From positions 62,001 to 126,000 of the forward strand of contig WTXD01000017.1 in the NCBI GenBank assembly GCA_022496205.1: DNA of 64,000 bases. The letters run 5' to 3'. The notes beneath the pieces are model-generated. The model ran no database searches. It was given only the letters and a program-made list of their open reading frames with translations, and was not told the DNA's origin. This document shows positions 35,381 through 48,454 of the stretch, piece after piece. This DNA comes from Gloeopeniophorella convolvens. Taxonomy: Eukaryota > Basidiomycota > Agaricomycetes > Russulales. The stretch's first letter is position 1; every line of letters starts with the position of its first letter. A program made the position numbers and the translations under genes.

Positions 35381-35387
35381 TATAAAG
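35381..35387 (+). promoter_or_regulatory. TATA box of MnP copy B
   Basis: TATAAAG, 76 bp before the ATG, matching copy A. Confidence 0.75.
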
Positions 35388-35433
35388 GGTGCCCTGCAGC
35401 GCCGAACGAGGTCAGGACACTCAGGTGCTCTAA

Positions 35434-36924
<1,491 letters not shown>

Positions 36925-37689
36925 ACCGACGACGCCTATGTAGAATTGTTCTCATCCCCTGGGTTGATATATTTGGCGCTCGCTGGTCATGGCTGCGTTC
37001 GTGGTCTCTAAGTTAGATCTTGTTGTCTTTGGTCGGAATCCTGTAGCTTGTAATTTGGTAGTGTGGTGGAATATCAAATCTACTCATTGCTTCGCGTGTG
37101 CATTGTCCGAGCTTCTGCGCGTTACATGGGTACGGTCGACGATGCACGTCTCGGGCTTCTCGGGCGAGACCCGGGAAGGAGTCATTGCGTGCCGCGTCTT
37201 CACAACGGCGGTGCGTCACGGTTAGCTGTCGGTGCGCCGGTTTCCAATCGCGACCTCTCAGCGTAAACCCTCGGGGTTACTGACGTATGTCCCCAGAAAG
37301 GATAGTTGAGGGCATCCGTCGCTGAAATGGGAGATCAGAGTCATGCCGAGAGCTAAGCTTCTCTCTCATGTATACATAACGGGGGAGACAGTACAGAACG
37401 GTACGGTACAGAACGGTGTGCAGCACGTCCAACACCTACAATCCCAAGAATTATGTGACGTTCCTGGATAGGCCACCTTGCATGAGCAGCATTGGGAAGG
37501 GCTTTGTCGTAGGCTACCACGCGCCAGAGCCCTCGGAGATCCGACATCCAGCACACCAACGGACTCATCGAGACCTTATTGTGCAATCCCTACGGCGGTT
37601 GGGGTGCAGGTATCCTTTCAACCTGCCGCATCAGATGTCAGCATCATGGGTAGATCCAGTGAGCCTTGTCTCACCTTCAAAAACCATCG
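36925..37689. other. Intergenic region after the MnP array
   Basis: The first ~300 bp is related to the copy A 3' flank. Near 37388-37415 a short motif (GTACAGAACGGT) is repeated in tandem. No gene is supported. Confidence 0.5.
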
Positions 37690-39114
37690 CTAAATTAATA
37701 GGCACCTAACCTCCAGAGATACACCGACCGATGCGCGCGCCGAAGCGAAATGATCGAGCAGCGCGCGAACATGGTCTTCATGGACGTGAAAAGGGCTGTG
37801 AAGACGCACGTCTAACACACAAAGTTTGGGAATCACTTCTGAGATGTCTAGCCGGCGCAAGGCTTCTGCGGCCGACAGCGCCACATCGTCCTCGATGCAC
37901 AGCTCGGTGATTCCTTTGAAGATTGACAGCAGAGCACGCCAACCGGGCACATCTGGCGGCTCCCCCTGGGCTTGTTGGGAATTATCCTTCAGTAGTGATA
38001 GGCGATTCACAGTCAAAAATGCAGGCGCCAGAGCGTTACAGAGAGAGAGGAGTGATGAATCGTCGTAGGTGTGTGAATGAATACTGGGACTTCGGTCTTT
38101 CAAAGAGGGATAGCGTAACGCGGAGGCACATAGGGCCCATCCGTATCCGAGAGTTATTGAAGCCTCGGTAGGTTTTAGCTTCTCCCAGCTGGACACGAAG
38201 CGGACGAGGGATGTCGGCATGGCGGACTCAAAGTGACTGAGGGCGAAAAACACCAGCTGTGGTGCTTGAATCCTGCCCAATATAGCTTCTAGGCTAGAAT
38301 TTGACCCAGTGAACCTGAGCCAGGTTAATGCTGGAAGTACGATGGGTGCCGTAGTGGGGTGGAGTTGATGGCCCTGGCTCGTTCGGAATGGCTCGTTGCC
38401 ACTAAACTCGATGACCAAGCGCTGCAATACAGGCATACTTTGCAGGTACTCGGCAGATTTGTCCAGGAGGAACGTGGCGCTTTCAGCTTCGTTTCTCGTG
38501 ACTAAAGTGAGTTCGACGAGGCCTGGGGCAGGGAAGAGATGGAAATTGACGTTGAACATTGTCAACGAGCGTAATCGAGGTGCACCCCCCGATAAGAACG
38601 CGTCGGGAAGCCGCGCTCCACACGTAGAGGAAAGGTAGAGTGCTTCTAATACTGGGGCAGCGACTCCTGTCATGCCCGAACAAAACTGCAACATTGGGGG
38701 ACTTCTCTCCGTGAGCAACTGTATGTTGACCGCTCGATCGAGATACTTGAGCGCAAATAAGGCCCCACGCATTTTGGTAGAAGTCCACTTGTCGAGCCTT
38801 CCGTCGGAATTATACACTGCGGCCCGCGAACGAGGGGTAGCGTCATCGGCCCAATAATATTCAATGGTAAGCGGGAGCGGTGGTGAGTGGGTTAGCATGT
38901 CGACAGTGATCGGAAGGCCACGGTTGCAATAGATTTGGAGCTTCAGTCGTCCCGAAGATGTAAGGAGGACTTCTCTCCAGCGACGACAGACTTGCCCCAA
39001 TGCGTACCACGACCACGGCGTGCTGTGGCACCAGCGGAGTTGAGAGATCCCCATGCGGTAGGAGTCGAAAATTTCTAGCAGGATCTCATCGGGGAGGGCG
39101 TCGATTGTGGTCAT
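37690..39114 (-). CDS. F-box protein, paralogue 1
   Basis: A single exon encodes 474 aa from the ATG at 39114; an in-frame ATG at 39162 would add 16 residues, but the domain starts right after MTTIDALPDE. The N-terminal F-box reads IDALPDEILLEIFDSYRM, then WSWYALGQVCRRWREVLL. The rest is Leu-rich, with LRR-like spacing such as LRSLTMFNVNFHLFPAPGLV. F-box proteins of this type bring substrates to SCF ubiquitin ligases through Skp1. The C-terminal LRR-like part would bind the target, which is unknown. It is clearly related to the F-box gene at 41953-43489 (both carry SPPLPLTI after the F-box), so the two arose by duplication. Confidence 0.85.
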   Translation of the reverse strand: MTTIDALPDEILLEIFDSYRMGISQLRWCHSTPWSWYALGQVCRRWREVLLTSSGRLKLQIYCNRGLPITVDMLTHSPPLPLTIEYYWADDATPRSRAAVYNSDGRLDKWTSTKMRGALFALKYLDRAVNIQLLTERSPPMLQFCSGMTGVAAPVLEALYLSSTCGARLPDAFLSGGAPRLRSLTMFNVNFHLFPAPGLVELTLVTRNEAESATFLLDKSAEYLQSMPVLQRLVIEFSGNEPFRTSQGHQLHPTTAPIVLPALTWLRFTGSNSSLEAILGRIQAPQLVFFALSHFESAMPTSLVRFVSSWEKLKPTEASITLGYGWALCASALRYPSLKDRSPSIHSHTYDDSSLLSLCNALAPAFLTVNRLSLLKDNSQQAQGEPPDVPGWRALLSIFKGITELCIEDDVALSAAEALRRLDISEVIPKLCVLDVRLHSPFHVHEDHVRALLDHFASARASVGVSLEVRCLLI

Positions 39115-39725
39115 GTTGTGCAGATGTCTGCCCGATCTACAACAGATCAGACGTCGCACCATAATGCTGAAGGGTCAGAGGACCGCACCGTCAGAAGGCT
39201 TCCACCTGGAAGAAAAACGAAGGATTCTTCGATACCGGAAGGACCTGACTCTGACCTGGGCCCTCACAACCTCAAGCGTAGCAAATTCTGCTCGTCCCAA
39301 CTTCCGTCGGGAGAAAAGGGTCGCTCGGCGTCAGGCGAACCTGAAAGATGGAAGTTACTTGATCCAAACTTGATCCACGGTGTGAATTGGGCCCAAGAGA
39401 AAGATGATAGCGGGGTAGTAGATCCAGTCTCGCGGAGACCGAGTAGGTGGGGTATTGAGTTTATCAGTGCCGCCGCGGCCAGTCAAGCATCAACCGCGGG
39501 CGGGCCAGTTGGTGACTTGAACGCCCTCTTTTTCATCTGGCAACTTTTTGCTTATATAATACATGCTGTCGCGGTTCGATTTGGTTCGGTCCTGTTCGCT
39601 CTCAGCATCATCATCATGGACGACTCCGAGTCAACGGTTCCGCAGCAGCCCTTCGACTCGGCGTGCAGACGTGTCACTCGTCCCTTGTCCGGGCCCTCTT
39701 TGTCTCTCTCCTGAGGTAGTGACGG
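39115..39725. promoter_or_regulatory. Divergent intergenic region between two F-box genes
   Basis: It separates two divergent starts. A TATATAAT element at 39553-39560 suits the gene on the right. An open frame of 198 codons (39118-39714) overlaps it but has no domain and is probably chance. Confidence 0.45.
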
Positions 39726-41558
39726 ATGCGAGGCCAGAGTTCGCTGGACTTCAGTGAGTTCCAACCATCGCTATCCCATTGGAATACCCTCACTCAGGAG
39801 GTTTCTACTAGCCTGACTCGGAGATCTCGCCGGGCAGATATGAGTGACCCCCACGCCGGAGAACCACAGTTGCTGCCAACCACAACGCTAGTGCTTCGAT
39901 ATGGTTACTCAAGCGTCAGCACCTACTCTGCAGTCTCCCAGCTCCCAGACGAGCTTCTGCAGATAATATTTTGCTACTTCCGTCTTGCGCACAAGTTGGA
40001 CGATCGTTCGTCAAGTCTGCGGGTCCTTGGACAGGATGACACTCTCGCATGGACTGTAGTTCTGCACGTATGTCGTCACTGGCGCCGTGCCGCTTATCAG
40101 TGTAGCGAGTTCTGGGAGCGCATCCCATTGTCGAGTGCGAAGTGGGCAAAAGTTGCATTAGAATACTCAAAGCCACGTACAATCATCGTGGAGTGGAAGT
40201 CGGGGTCTGGGGTTCTCGGAGAGGGATACATCTCGGTTCCAGCAGTTCTCCTTGCCCTGAAAGAACTGCCGCGCATTCGCGTGCTCTCCCTGAAGGAACT
40301 CTCTTTTACAATCCACGAAGGCCACGAAACGCGCTGGGGCCTGTCGCCTGCAATCGTCCAAGACCTTCGTGAGGGCAACGTGGTAGCTCTGGATGTTTCA
40401 CACCTGATCGACCCGCCAAGGCTTTCCGTGGGCCCCTCAGCAGTGCAAATACTCGACGGGAAGCTCTCCCCCAACCTTCAGATCTTGCATTTGCACCGAG
40501 TGTCCATTGCTATGTGCGTCCGTTGCATGCACGCGGCATTGGTCTCCTTAACCTTGGAGAACTGCGACATATGGAAGTCCAATGTGGAGGTCTACGACGC
40601 GTTTTCGAACCTGCCAAGCTTGGAGACGCTTTCGCTTGTGGTTCATGCGGCACCTGCCTTCATCCCGGGCCCGAAGGACGGGCCACAGGACACCATCCGT
40701 CTGCGACGACTCCGGGACCTCTCCATCTCTGGCCACTGGCGCTTCCTTCCCTATCTTTTGGTCCTATTCTCAATACCTGAAGAAGCAGGGCTGCAAGTTC
40801 GCTTCTGGGGCTCAGAACTCCACTTCCTCCGGCTATCGAGACTCGCAGCGGCCATCATGCGTAACCTCTCATCTCGCAGCACCAATGGAGGCCGCGTGGC
40901 GTTCCAGCATCTTTCCGTCGCCGGGAACTTGGAGGAAAAGAGTCGGTTGTGTCATTGGACGGCATCGCAGGCAATTTCTGCTCCCGGTGCCCCCAGCCGC
41001 CTCGGCCCAGTCCAAATTTCTCCACTGTACATCCATGACCACCTTCATGCGAACCGGTACACCGCAAGGCTTTTTCATCATCTTTCCTCTATAACGGCAT
41101 TCGTCGAGCTGGAGGTCGCAAGCGAGGCGTTCGCGGAGCCGCTTCTGTGGATCGAACTCGCTAAAGTTGCCAAGGATGCAGAGCAGATCGTCATCCGCCG
41201 CGAGACGCGGAATGCCACCAGCTTTATTTCCCTACTTCTCCCACAGGATCGACCACGTGGAGGCGCATTCTCCAGCCTCCGCACCCTGCATGTACGGGAG
41301 TGCACCCTGCTTTGGCCACGTCTCAACTGGGACCCGAAAGAGGTCTTCCAAGAAGACCTGACCCAATTTGAGTCGGCCCCTATATCCTGCCCACCGCTCG
41401 AGATAGGGATGGAGAAATGCAGTGTAGAGAGTGGGACCATTCTCGAGCTCAGAAAGAAGCTTGGAACAGACGGGGCCGTTGTCTGGGACGGAATAACCGT
41501 GGCTCCGACCTCGCAATTATGTAATAAACGCGCCTTTCCCTCTCGCTGCACCTCCTGA
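39726..41558 (+). CDS. F-box protein, second family
   Basis: A single exon encodes 610 aa from the ATG at 39726, or 572 from the ATG at 39840. The F-box is SQLPDELLQIIFCYFRLAHK, then TLAWTVVLHVCRHWRRAAYQ. The long C-terminal part has irregular Leu-rich repeats, for example LPSLETLSLVVHAAP. It differs clearly from its two neighbours and belongs to another F-box subfamily. The likely role is substrate recognition in an SCF ubiquitin ligase. The gene is intronless. Confidence 0.82.
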   Translation: MRGQSSLDFSEFQPSLSHWNTLTQEVSTSLTRRSRRADMSDPHAGEPQLLPTTTLVLRYGYSSVSTYSAVSQLPDELLQIIFCYFRLAHKLDDRSSSLRVLGQDDTLAWTVVLHVCRHWRRAAYQCSEFWERIPLSSAKWAKVALEYSKPRTIIVEWKSGSGVLGEGYISVPAVLLALKELPRIRVLSLKELSFTIHEGHETRWGLSPAIVQDLREGNVVALDVSHLIDPPRLSVGPSAVQILDGKLSPNLQILHLHRVSIAMCVRCMHAALVSLTLENCDIWKSNVEVYDAFSNLPSLETLSLVVHAAPAFIPGPKDGPQDTIRLRRLRDLSISGHWRFLPYLLVLFSIPEEAGLQVRFWGSELHFLRLSRLAAAIMRNLSSRSTNGGRVAFQHLSVAGNLEEKSRLCHWTASQAISAPGAPSRLGPVQISPLYIHDHLHANRYTARLFHHLSSITAFVELEVASEAFAEPLLWIELAKVAKDAEQIVIRRETRNATSFISLLLPQDRPRGGAFSSLRTLHVRECTLLWPRLNWDPKEVFQEDLTQFESAPISCPPLEIGMEKCSVESGTILELRKKLGTDGAVVWDGITVAPTSQLCNKRAFPSRCTS

Positions 41559-41952
41559 TGCATATCCTGAATACATAGGTTGAAGGGACAAAGCACCTGA
41601 ATATTTATTCGAGTATGTGCACGCGTATGGGATAGAACGGGTCAAAGCACGAGCGGAGCGAAGGTATTTTACTAGGGCGAAAAGGGTACGGGACAACTCC
41701 TATACTATATTCCACAGGAAACGTTCGACAGAAGGTCGGAATGAGAGAAATGCGGGGTGTTTTTGGGTAGTAACTGGGAGTACGATAATATGAGCAAACT
41801 GCGAGGGTCACCACGACATCGGAGCAATGATGGACAACTCGAAGCACGGCTTCTCAGCGTATCGTAAGATCCAAGTTACGACCTACTCGCCCACACACGA
41901 TCAGCACTCGAAGTCAAACGTAGAAATTTGTATACAACGCACCAAGGTGGCT
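41559..41952. other. Convergent intergenic region
   Basis: Between the 3' ends of two convergent F-box genes. No coding sequence seen. Confidence 0.6.
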
Positions 41953-43489
41953 TCAAAGCATGTAGCTCAACCTCACAGGGCGACCCGCCGCCGCACGCGC
42001 GGACACGAGCGGCCTGAGCAGTGCTGGGATGTTGGGCTCGCCGATTGCTTCCGGATTATCCAATGAGTGCACTTTGAACTCGCGAAGGTTAGGCAGCATC
42101 TCTGAGGGTCCCGACATCTGCAACGCCCGCGCAACGGAGCAGACGAAGCCCTCCCCAACCTCCAGCTCAGGGATCTCCCGAAACGCCGCCAACACGGCGC
42201 TCCAGTTGATGCGCATGGCTTCGTCCCACAAGACTTGTAGGGGACGCTTAGGGCCAGTCGCTGCGATATACAGGTGTTCTATGGTGGAGAAGGTAAAGTC
42301 TAGTGACCCGTAGAGCGAGATTATGGGCGCTACACTACACCCAGACGAGACGAAAATCTCGCCAGAGTCCGAGGGTAGGTGGCCCTCATCCCTGGCATCT
42401 AAAACCCAGCAGTACCCATGAAACAATAGGCGCGCAGAAGTGGGCCTAAACCTTCGCAGGCGTGATATGAACTGGACGACCGACACGGGAAACTCGTTGG
42501 GGTCAAGGTCGAGGTGCAGCGAGCGGACATGCGGCGCCTCGAGTCTGTCCGTGAGCACGTGGAGATTGGCACCTGATCCTCTGAAGCGGAATGAAAAGAG
42601 CTTGTGGAGTGGGATGGGCTCCCTCCCGACGCCCGGCTGGTAGTCTTGGCCCACCCGCGGTGGTCCGAGCTCGCGCATCCCGAGCGACAGGCGCTCCAAC
42701 AACGGTAGGCTCTGCAGGTGCTCGACGAAGTCGTCCAGGAGGAGCGTCGCGTCGCCTATGAACGGGCTCTCTTCAATATCGAGCTCGACGAGGCATGGGG
42801 AAGAGAAGAAAGGGCAGATGACGCCGCGCAGCCTGAGAGAGCATAGTTGCGGTGCGCCGCCAGCGAGGAAGGTGTCCGTGAATGTCACCCCGAACTCCGA
42901 CGAGAGATGGAGGGTTTCCAGCCTCGGAGTAGACGTGCTCATCCTGGAGCAAACCCACTTGATCTGGGAGGCCCGCATATCCAAGAGGACGTTGACTACG
43001 CGGGGTAGATATCCAAGTGCGAACACGGCGCCATGCTCCATCGCTGAGCCGCCTTCACCGTTGCCGTCGACGTCATCTTCGTCGCTATCGTCGCTGATGC
43101 TGGCCTTGCCCTTGAGTCTGTAGTCGATGGTGAGCGGGAGAGGTGGAGACTGGTCCAGCATGTCGACGACGATAGGCCAGTCGTGTGTGCAGCGTAGCTG
43201 GAGGCCCAGCCGATCGGGGTACTCGAGGACGACCCGTCTCCAATGACGACAGACGTGGGCGAGCGCGTGCCATGACCATGGCTCGCTGTGAAGCCCCGGG
43301 ACTTGGCTTGAATAGATCGACCACCGGTAGTACTTGAAGATTTCCAGAAGGACCTCATTGGGGAGAGGTCGATTACAGCTGCCTGATCAGTAGCCCCGCC
43401 TAGTCCCCGGACAGTCAAGAACAGTGATATAAAGGTTTCAAAAACATACCACTCTCGGAAGCTTCGTCCTTCGTTCGTTGAGTGAACAT
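41953..43489 (-). CDS. F-box protein, paralogue 2
   Basis: Two exons (43489-43450 and 43382-41953) encode 489 aa. The short first exon starts MFTQRTKDEASES and joins in frame across a 67-nt intron to SCNRPLPNEVLLEIFKYYRW, the F-box. This is followed by WSWHALAHVCRHWRRVVL. An acidic insert, DDSDEDDVDGNGEGG, lies after SPPLPLTI. LRR-like blocks follow. The protein is similar in length and motif order to the intronless F-box gene at 37690-39114, so one of them gained or lost the 5' intron. A role as an SCF substrate receptor is inferred. Confidence 0.83.
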
Positions 43490-44031
43490 GATAAAGCTTG
43501 ACCTTGCGCTGTGTTCAACTACTGTCCTGGATCCTTCGTAGTCGTTTCTAAACCATGTATCAGCCATAAAGCCACACCCACTGACGATGGGAATACTCAC
43601 CTTGAACCACACTCTGTTCCGACTTTGGCGTCTCTGGGTGCATACATGGGTTGGAAAGAGCGGCAGTGGGCCGCGTCATGGTGGCCTTTAAGAGTTTGCC
43701 GCTCAGATCCCAAGGTAGCGGCAGAACAATTAACACAGGGAGCGCGCGCCTCGGGGCTCAGCGCCAGCCAGAAAGGTGAGGGTCCGAGGTGACAACTGCC
43801 GTTAACGTAGGAGGCACCCGCGCAGTCGCAGGCGGTCAGCCCCCAGCGGACATACTCACATAAGTATACGTATTGATATCCTTCTGTTCCATATACAGAT
43901 GATACACCTGATTGCGCATTCGAGCACTTGAGCTACAAGGTCGCTGGGAAGCTTGGCGCACGGATCTGTGATTAACCCTCGCCAATCACCCATTTCCTGC
44001 GAGAACTAGCACCATAATCATTCAGAAGCAC
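43490..44031. other. Intergenic region; right half is shared with 48.45 kb
   Basis: The left part would be the F-box promoter, without a clear TATA box. From about 43895 the DNA is related to 48455-48590, the flank of the decayed kinase copy. Confidence 0.55.
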
Positions 44032-45609
44032 TCAATCAACGCCCTCAAACCAATCGTCGTCCAACAGTTGCAACGCGGTAGGCCTTCGCGAAGGATCGAT
44101 CGTGAGACACCTGCGCAGAAAAGCGCCAGTGGCGAGAATGTCCTTCTCGTCTAGCGTGGTGCGACTTCGTAACTCGTCTTCGATGCTTCCGGGTTGTGGC
44201 GGCATCTCGGGCTGGGCGCGAAGGAGGTTACCTGAGTGGCGTATGTGAGCACGACGAACCGCGGGCTTAGACCCGGCCCACCTTTATTGTCAAAGTAATC
44301 CGCACTCTTGCTGCAGGTAGCCAGGAAATCCGGAGGGAATGCCCCGATGGTCCGGATGATCCCCTGAAGATAGGCGTCCCTATAGCTGTGAATGGGTAAG
44401 CCGTATACTTGAAGGAGAGGCAAGGCTAGACATTCGAAAGCCTAAACAAGGTAAATTGAGGAGATTATATCTCAATGTTGTCGAGAGAGGGCCTTACAAG
44501 ACAGCCGATAGACCATATGTCAACCGGGGCCGACCACGGGTAGCCAAGTAGCACTTCCGGTGCCTCATATCCAACGGGCTGCATCTGGTCCTCTGATCGC
44601 CGGCCCCGCCCATCGAGAATACCTGGTAGATCATGTATGTGAGTAAGGTGCAGGACGCTGGATGAGCTGTCGCACCGTTCCCGTAGTCCGCGAGCTTGAT
44701 GGAAAGATTGTTCAAGGACTTATCAAGACCAAAGTTAGGAATCGGCTGGCTCCTGACGGTGACGATCGGGTCCGGTGATAGATCAGGTTCAAATAGCGGC
44801 GGATCGTAGGTGGAGGACGGGTTTTGCTCCAAGAAACTTGTAATCTTGCCCTCGTCGTTCTCAACCGACACCATCAGGTTACTTGGCTTCAGATCTGCGA
44901 GGAAAGTTAGTCGTTCTACACTGCGGAGAACCAGGAACGAGATAGACGTACCGACGTGCATCGCGGCACATTCGCGATGCAGATAGTCAATGGCGAGAAG
45001 GAGCTGCTTCACAATCCTTTTTGTAACGGGGAGGGTGAAGGTGTGACCAGGTTGGAAGAACTGGAGGTCCTCTAGCGTCCATCCCAGAGGGTCAGTGACC
45101 ATGCAGATGTGAGGGCCGTGGTAGCTGGACGCAAGGAACCATTCCCGGAGCGTGATGCAGTGCTTGTACCCTGGATGCGCTGGGTTCTTCGACGTAACGA
45201 GCCGCATGATGTCCATCTCGCATACTAGATTGTCAACAATGCCGGAAGTCTCATTGACCGAGAGAACTTTAATTGCGACATACCGACCCGCGTCGGGCCC
45301 GCTGGAGATGCGCATGGTCAACGACTGAGTGGGATGAACAGAGCATGTTCACGAGGCGTACTCTAGAGTTTTGGCTAGCCACACGCTGCTGAATTCGCCC
45401 CAGCCAAGCTTTCGCACAATCTCGTACTTGTCCTTGTTCAGGCGTTGTCCAATCTTCAACGGAAAGTAACCGAATCCGCGATAGAGCGAAACCATATGCG
45501 GCTCCTCTTCGCAAATGAATGAGCGCTCTTCAACTCCAGGGGTTTGCGGCGGGTCTCTTATCCTGACTCCTTTACGGCCGCCACCGTACATGACGATGTG
45601 TATGCTCAT
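44032..45609 (-). CDS. SRPK-type serine/threonine protein kinase
   Basis: Six exons (45609-45362, 45301-44952, 44894-44676, 44622-44498, 44441-44282, 44231-44032) encode 433 aa. The start MSIHIVMYGGGRKG is followed by a typical SRPK lead-in, RGFGYFPLKIGQRL. Then come the Gly loop LGWGEFSSVWLA, the VAIK lysine, MHVDLKPSNLM, LADYGN and YEAPEVLLGYPWSAPVDIWS, and the protein ends DDDWFEGVD. In SRPKs the two kinase lobes are split by a spacer; here it is the ~35 residues after DLKPSNLM. The catalytic HRD is HVD and DFG is DYG; the catalytic Asp, Asn and Mg-binding Asp are kept, so activity is plausible. SRPKs phosphorylate Ser/Arg-rich splicing factors, but Agaricomycetes carry large expanded sets with unknown targets. 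An upstream GTG frame is ignored. Confidence 0.85.
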
Positions 45610-45710
45610 TTCTCGAACAAGGGGCGGTATCGTAATCGGTCGAGGAAGCGAGAGGCTGGAGTTTGAGACGCGACAGGGTGCAGACCGAAGGGCGGAAGAA
45701 GCACGAAGGA

Positions 45711-45717
45711 ATTTATA
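45711..45717 (-). promoter_or_regulatory. TATA box of the SRPK-like gene
   Basis: TATAAAT on the minus strand, about 100 bp before the ATG. Confidence 0.55.
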
Positions 45718-47366
45718 GAGGAGGGCTGAGGACTTTGTGCGACAATTCAACACTTTAGCACGCGGTGCACCATCGAATCATCAGTGGAAGCCGATGAACT
45801 GAAGGCAACATCGCGTACTTTTGAAAATCTCGAGATGCAATATTGTGGCAGAGGTCGGTAAGCAGATCAATCTTCTGTCCTCGTGCCAGCCTCGAGGCTG
45901 TTGGACCCGATAGACCAACCTGCGGCCAACTGCCTACAGTTGCGGCAATAGTATTGAAGTTGTGGCTAAGAAGCTTATATTGCGGGCCGGCTTGGTGAGA
46001 CCGTGAGCCCGGTTTTTGGGCTCCGACGACTCCGACTAAGCATGGTAACGCCGGACCCGGACCACTGGCCCGGCATGCCTAGTCTTTTCAACTTTCCGGC
46101 CCCTCGTCCGTTCCTCCAGACATCGTGCTGAGAGCGAAGACTCGCTCTTGTTCACTCCGAGGGTACCACATTACCGGTGCTCTATACCCAGAAAGACTCG
46201 TTACAAGATCGGATACCTCGTGTCCGACGTTCACTAGTCACTGTTGACACGTCGACAGTCGATTCGGCCTGAGGCCGAGGACTTGCTAGTCATTCCTGTG
46301 AACGGCATCACCACTCAGCAGTACGGTTTGACGCCTCTAACACTGGTCGTTAACAATGCTTCAATTTCTCGAAATCTTCAAGGCTCGGTGTGCTGCCTTC
46401 CTTGTGATCATAAACTCTGCCACGTTCAGGCTATCGCCATCAATCATGCTGCGCTTCCATGGTGGTGGACCACGTTTCCAAGCGCATGATAGTCTTCACT
46501 CACCTTTTCGCATGCGGCTGTACTATTGTGATCCCGGAATGCTGATACCCCGATCAATGACAGAGTGTGCCTTCGCACAGGCTAGGCCCGGGAAGCTGGA
46601 CTACCCTCAAATCTATGCATTTGACGTCGAAATTGTGCTTCACCGCGCATCGCCCCCATAGGTCTGCCGTTAGACGGTCCTCCCTGAGATGCGTCCTCCG
46701 GTGCGCTTTCCTCCCCCAAGTGTGCTCAAGCCATTCGCCTACGGCGTTTTCGCGGGTTGCTCATTTGACTACGGTTTTGCAGGGCACCGATTTAAGGCCC
46801 GTAGATCGCCATGGTCACCTACGGATTTCTTAGGAGGCCCTTCAAATGTCGTCGTTCTAGAGCATCGATAATTCATCCTGTCCACGAGCATCTGCAGCAG
46901 AGAGATCTTCCACTCAGCCAGCCATGTAGTTGTGGCCAGACGAAGATCACACGTGCCACGGACGTTCACGGCTAAGCGGCGGATTCTGCAACTGTCTTTT
47001 CGTTCACTAGTGCTGGGGTGCGTGGTAATGGATGATGAAGGTCGATCCATCTGACTATGATAGGAAAACTCAGTCCTTGGGCCGTCAAAAGGAGCTTTGT
47101 GCCAACTCCTTCCGGGTTCGCCACATCGTTTCCTCGGATCGGCGTCCATGTACATCATGGCGCTGGTCCGACCTGGCAATTTCTCTTTTTCGGTACCATC
47201 CTATATACGTCATCTTGATGCAGCGAAAACACCCTTGCCCCATAACTCAGCGGCTCTCGAAATACTTCGCTATCTATCTCTGTGCTGATCTCTCCGACTC
47301 ATCTCGTCCAATGCCACGAATCAATCTTGAACAGGTATCCTCAGACAGTGCAGTATACCCGTCCGG

Positions 47367-47372
47367 TATAAG
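47367..47372 (+). promoter_or_regulatory. TATA box for the gene at 47414
   Basis: TATAAG, 47 bp before the ATG at 47414 and only 20 bp before the ATG at 47387. The spacing favours the later start. Confidence 0.45.
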
Positions 47373-47413
47373 AAGGGATCACTAAAATGCTCAATACCCC
47401 ATACTTCTCCAAC

Positions 47414-47839
47414 ATGTCTCACGTCCTCAAGCGTTCAATCTCCCGCTGTACCTGGGCCGCCTCCCACTTCTATTCGAAATCTCCCCCGACGCGCGCATAT
47501 ATCGAGGAGAGGCTGAAAGCTTTCTGCGCGGACCATGGCCTCGATACTCAAGGCGCGGAGATTGCAGAGATAACGTAGGTCGTTTCCTGGAATGGCACAC
47601 AGATATTCCTGAAGCTATTTCCCATTGTTAGGTCCACTGGCCATTCTGGGGGTACTCAACCGAGCGAGCCATTCCATATCGTGTTCCGAGCCCAAACAAA
47701 AGACGGAAAGCTTTTTACCACAGTTAACCCACATACCAAGAAGCCTACCCACTCGTGGCACTGCTACATCGCGAAGGACAAAGCAGACCTAAACGCCAGA
47801 GCGCTGGCATATTACAACGGCACGAACGCCTCCAAATGA
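47414..47839 (+). CDS. Hypothetical 122-aa protein
   Basis: Two exons (to 47574, then 47632-47839) join across a 57-nt intron. I prefer the ATG at 47414 because the one at 47387 would lie upstream of the expected transcription start. The protein begins MSHVLKRSISRCTWAASHFY. Its second half is compact and balanced (FRAQTKDGKLFTTVNPHTKK, then HSWHCYIAKDKADLNARALA). It has no signal peptide. No family is recognised. Confidence 0.55.
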
Positions 47840-48454
47840 TGTACAGCAGTACGCTCGCTATTGCTCCTTCCGTTGTTCATTCTGGCTTGGACACCAAGAT
47901 GCCATCAGGTCCCTAGGTCCCCGAGTATTGTACCAAATGTAATGTAGCAGAGATCGTCGCGTGTGCCGATTTATGTCAGATTATCACCATATTGAACGCA
48001 GACAATGCGGAGCACTTTGCCATTCTGCGCATCATGTATCATGTTTCGCTAGCAGACAATGCTCGTCAATAACTCATCAGCGTCCTCGGGAAACATCAGA
48101 GATCGTCGCGTAGGGTAGTAATGTCAGAGCAGACTGGCAATGCGAATACTACCACAGTTGTCGCGTCCACGTCATGGTTCACTTACAGACAGTGGCGGCC
48201 ATCTGTAACGGGTATTCCAGCTTCACCGTCTCTGGGAAGCGTACACGGGCCAAAAGCGGTGGGCGGCGTCCGAATGGTCAGGCTTTTCCGCCATATCCTA
48301 TGTCAGTAGCGGAGAATCGAGAACAGTTTACGCAGGCCGGTACAAAACGTGCGAGTGACAGGTGGGTGCCGATGACGATGACGAACATCGCCTTGCACTG
48401 GGCACCCGCGCGGTCACAAACACCCATTGGCAGTACCCAGTAGATAATCAAATG
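47840..48454. other. Intergenic region
   Basis: No coding sequence supported; moderate GC with no repeats of note. Confidence 0.5.

Larger units (their letters stand above)
45610..47386. other. Long intergenic region
   Basis: No gene supported over 1.8 kb. Several frames of 60-100 codons in 46.2-46.9 kb have no domain, start context or introns. Confidence 0.5.

Noticed and set aside
45302..45361. A 37-nt intron and frame break in the SRPK gene.
   Set aside because: A later acceptor (TCTCCAG) gives a normal 60-nt intron and keeps the frame through GRYVAIKVL.
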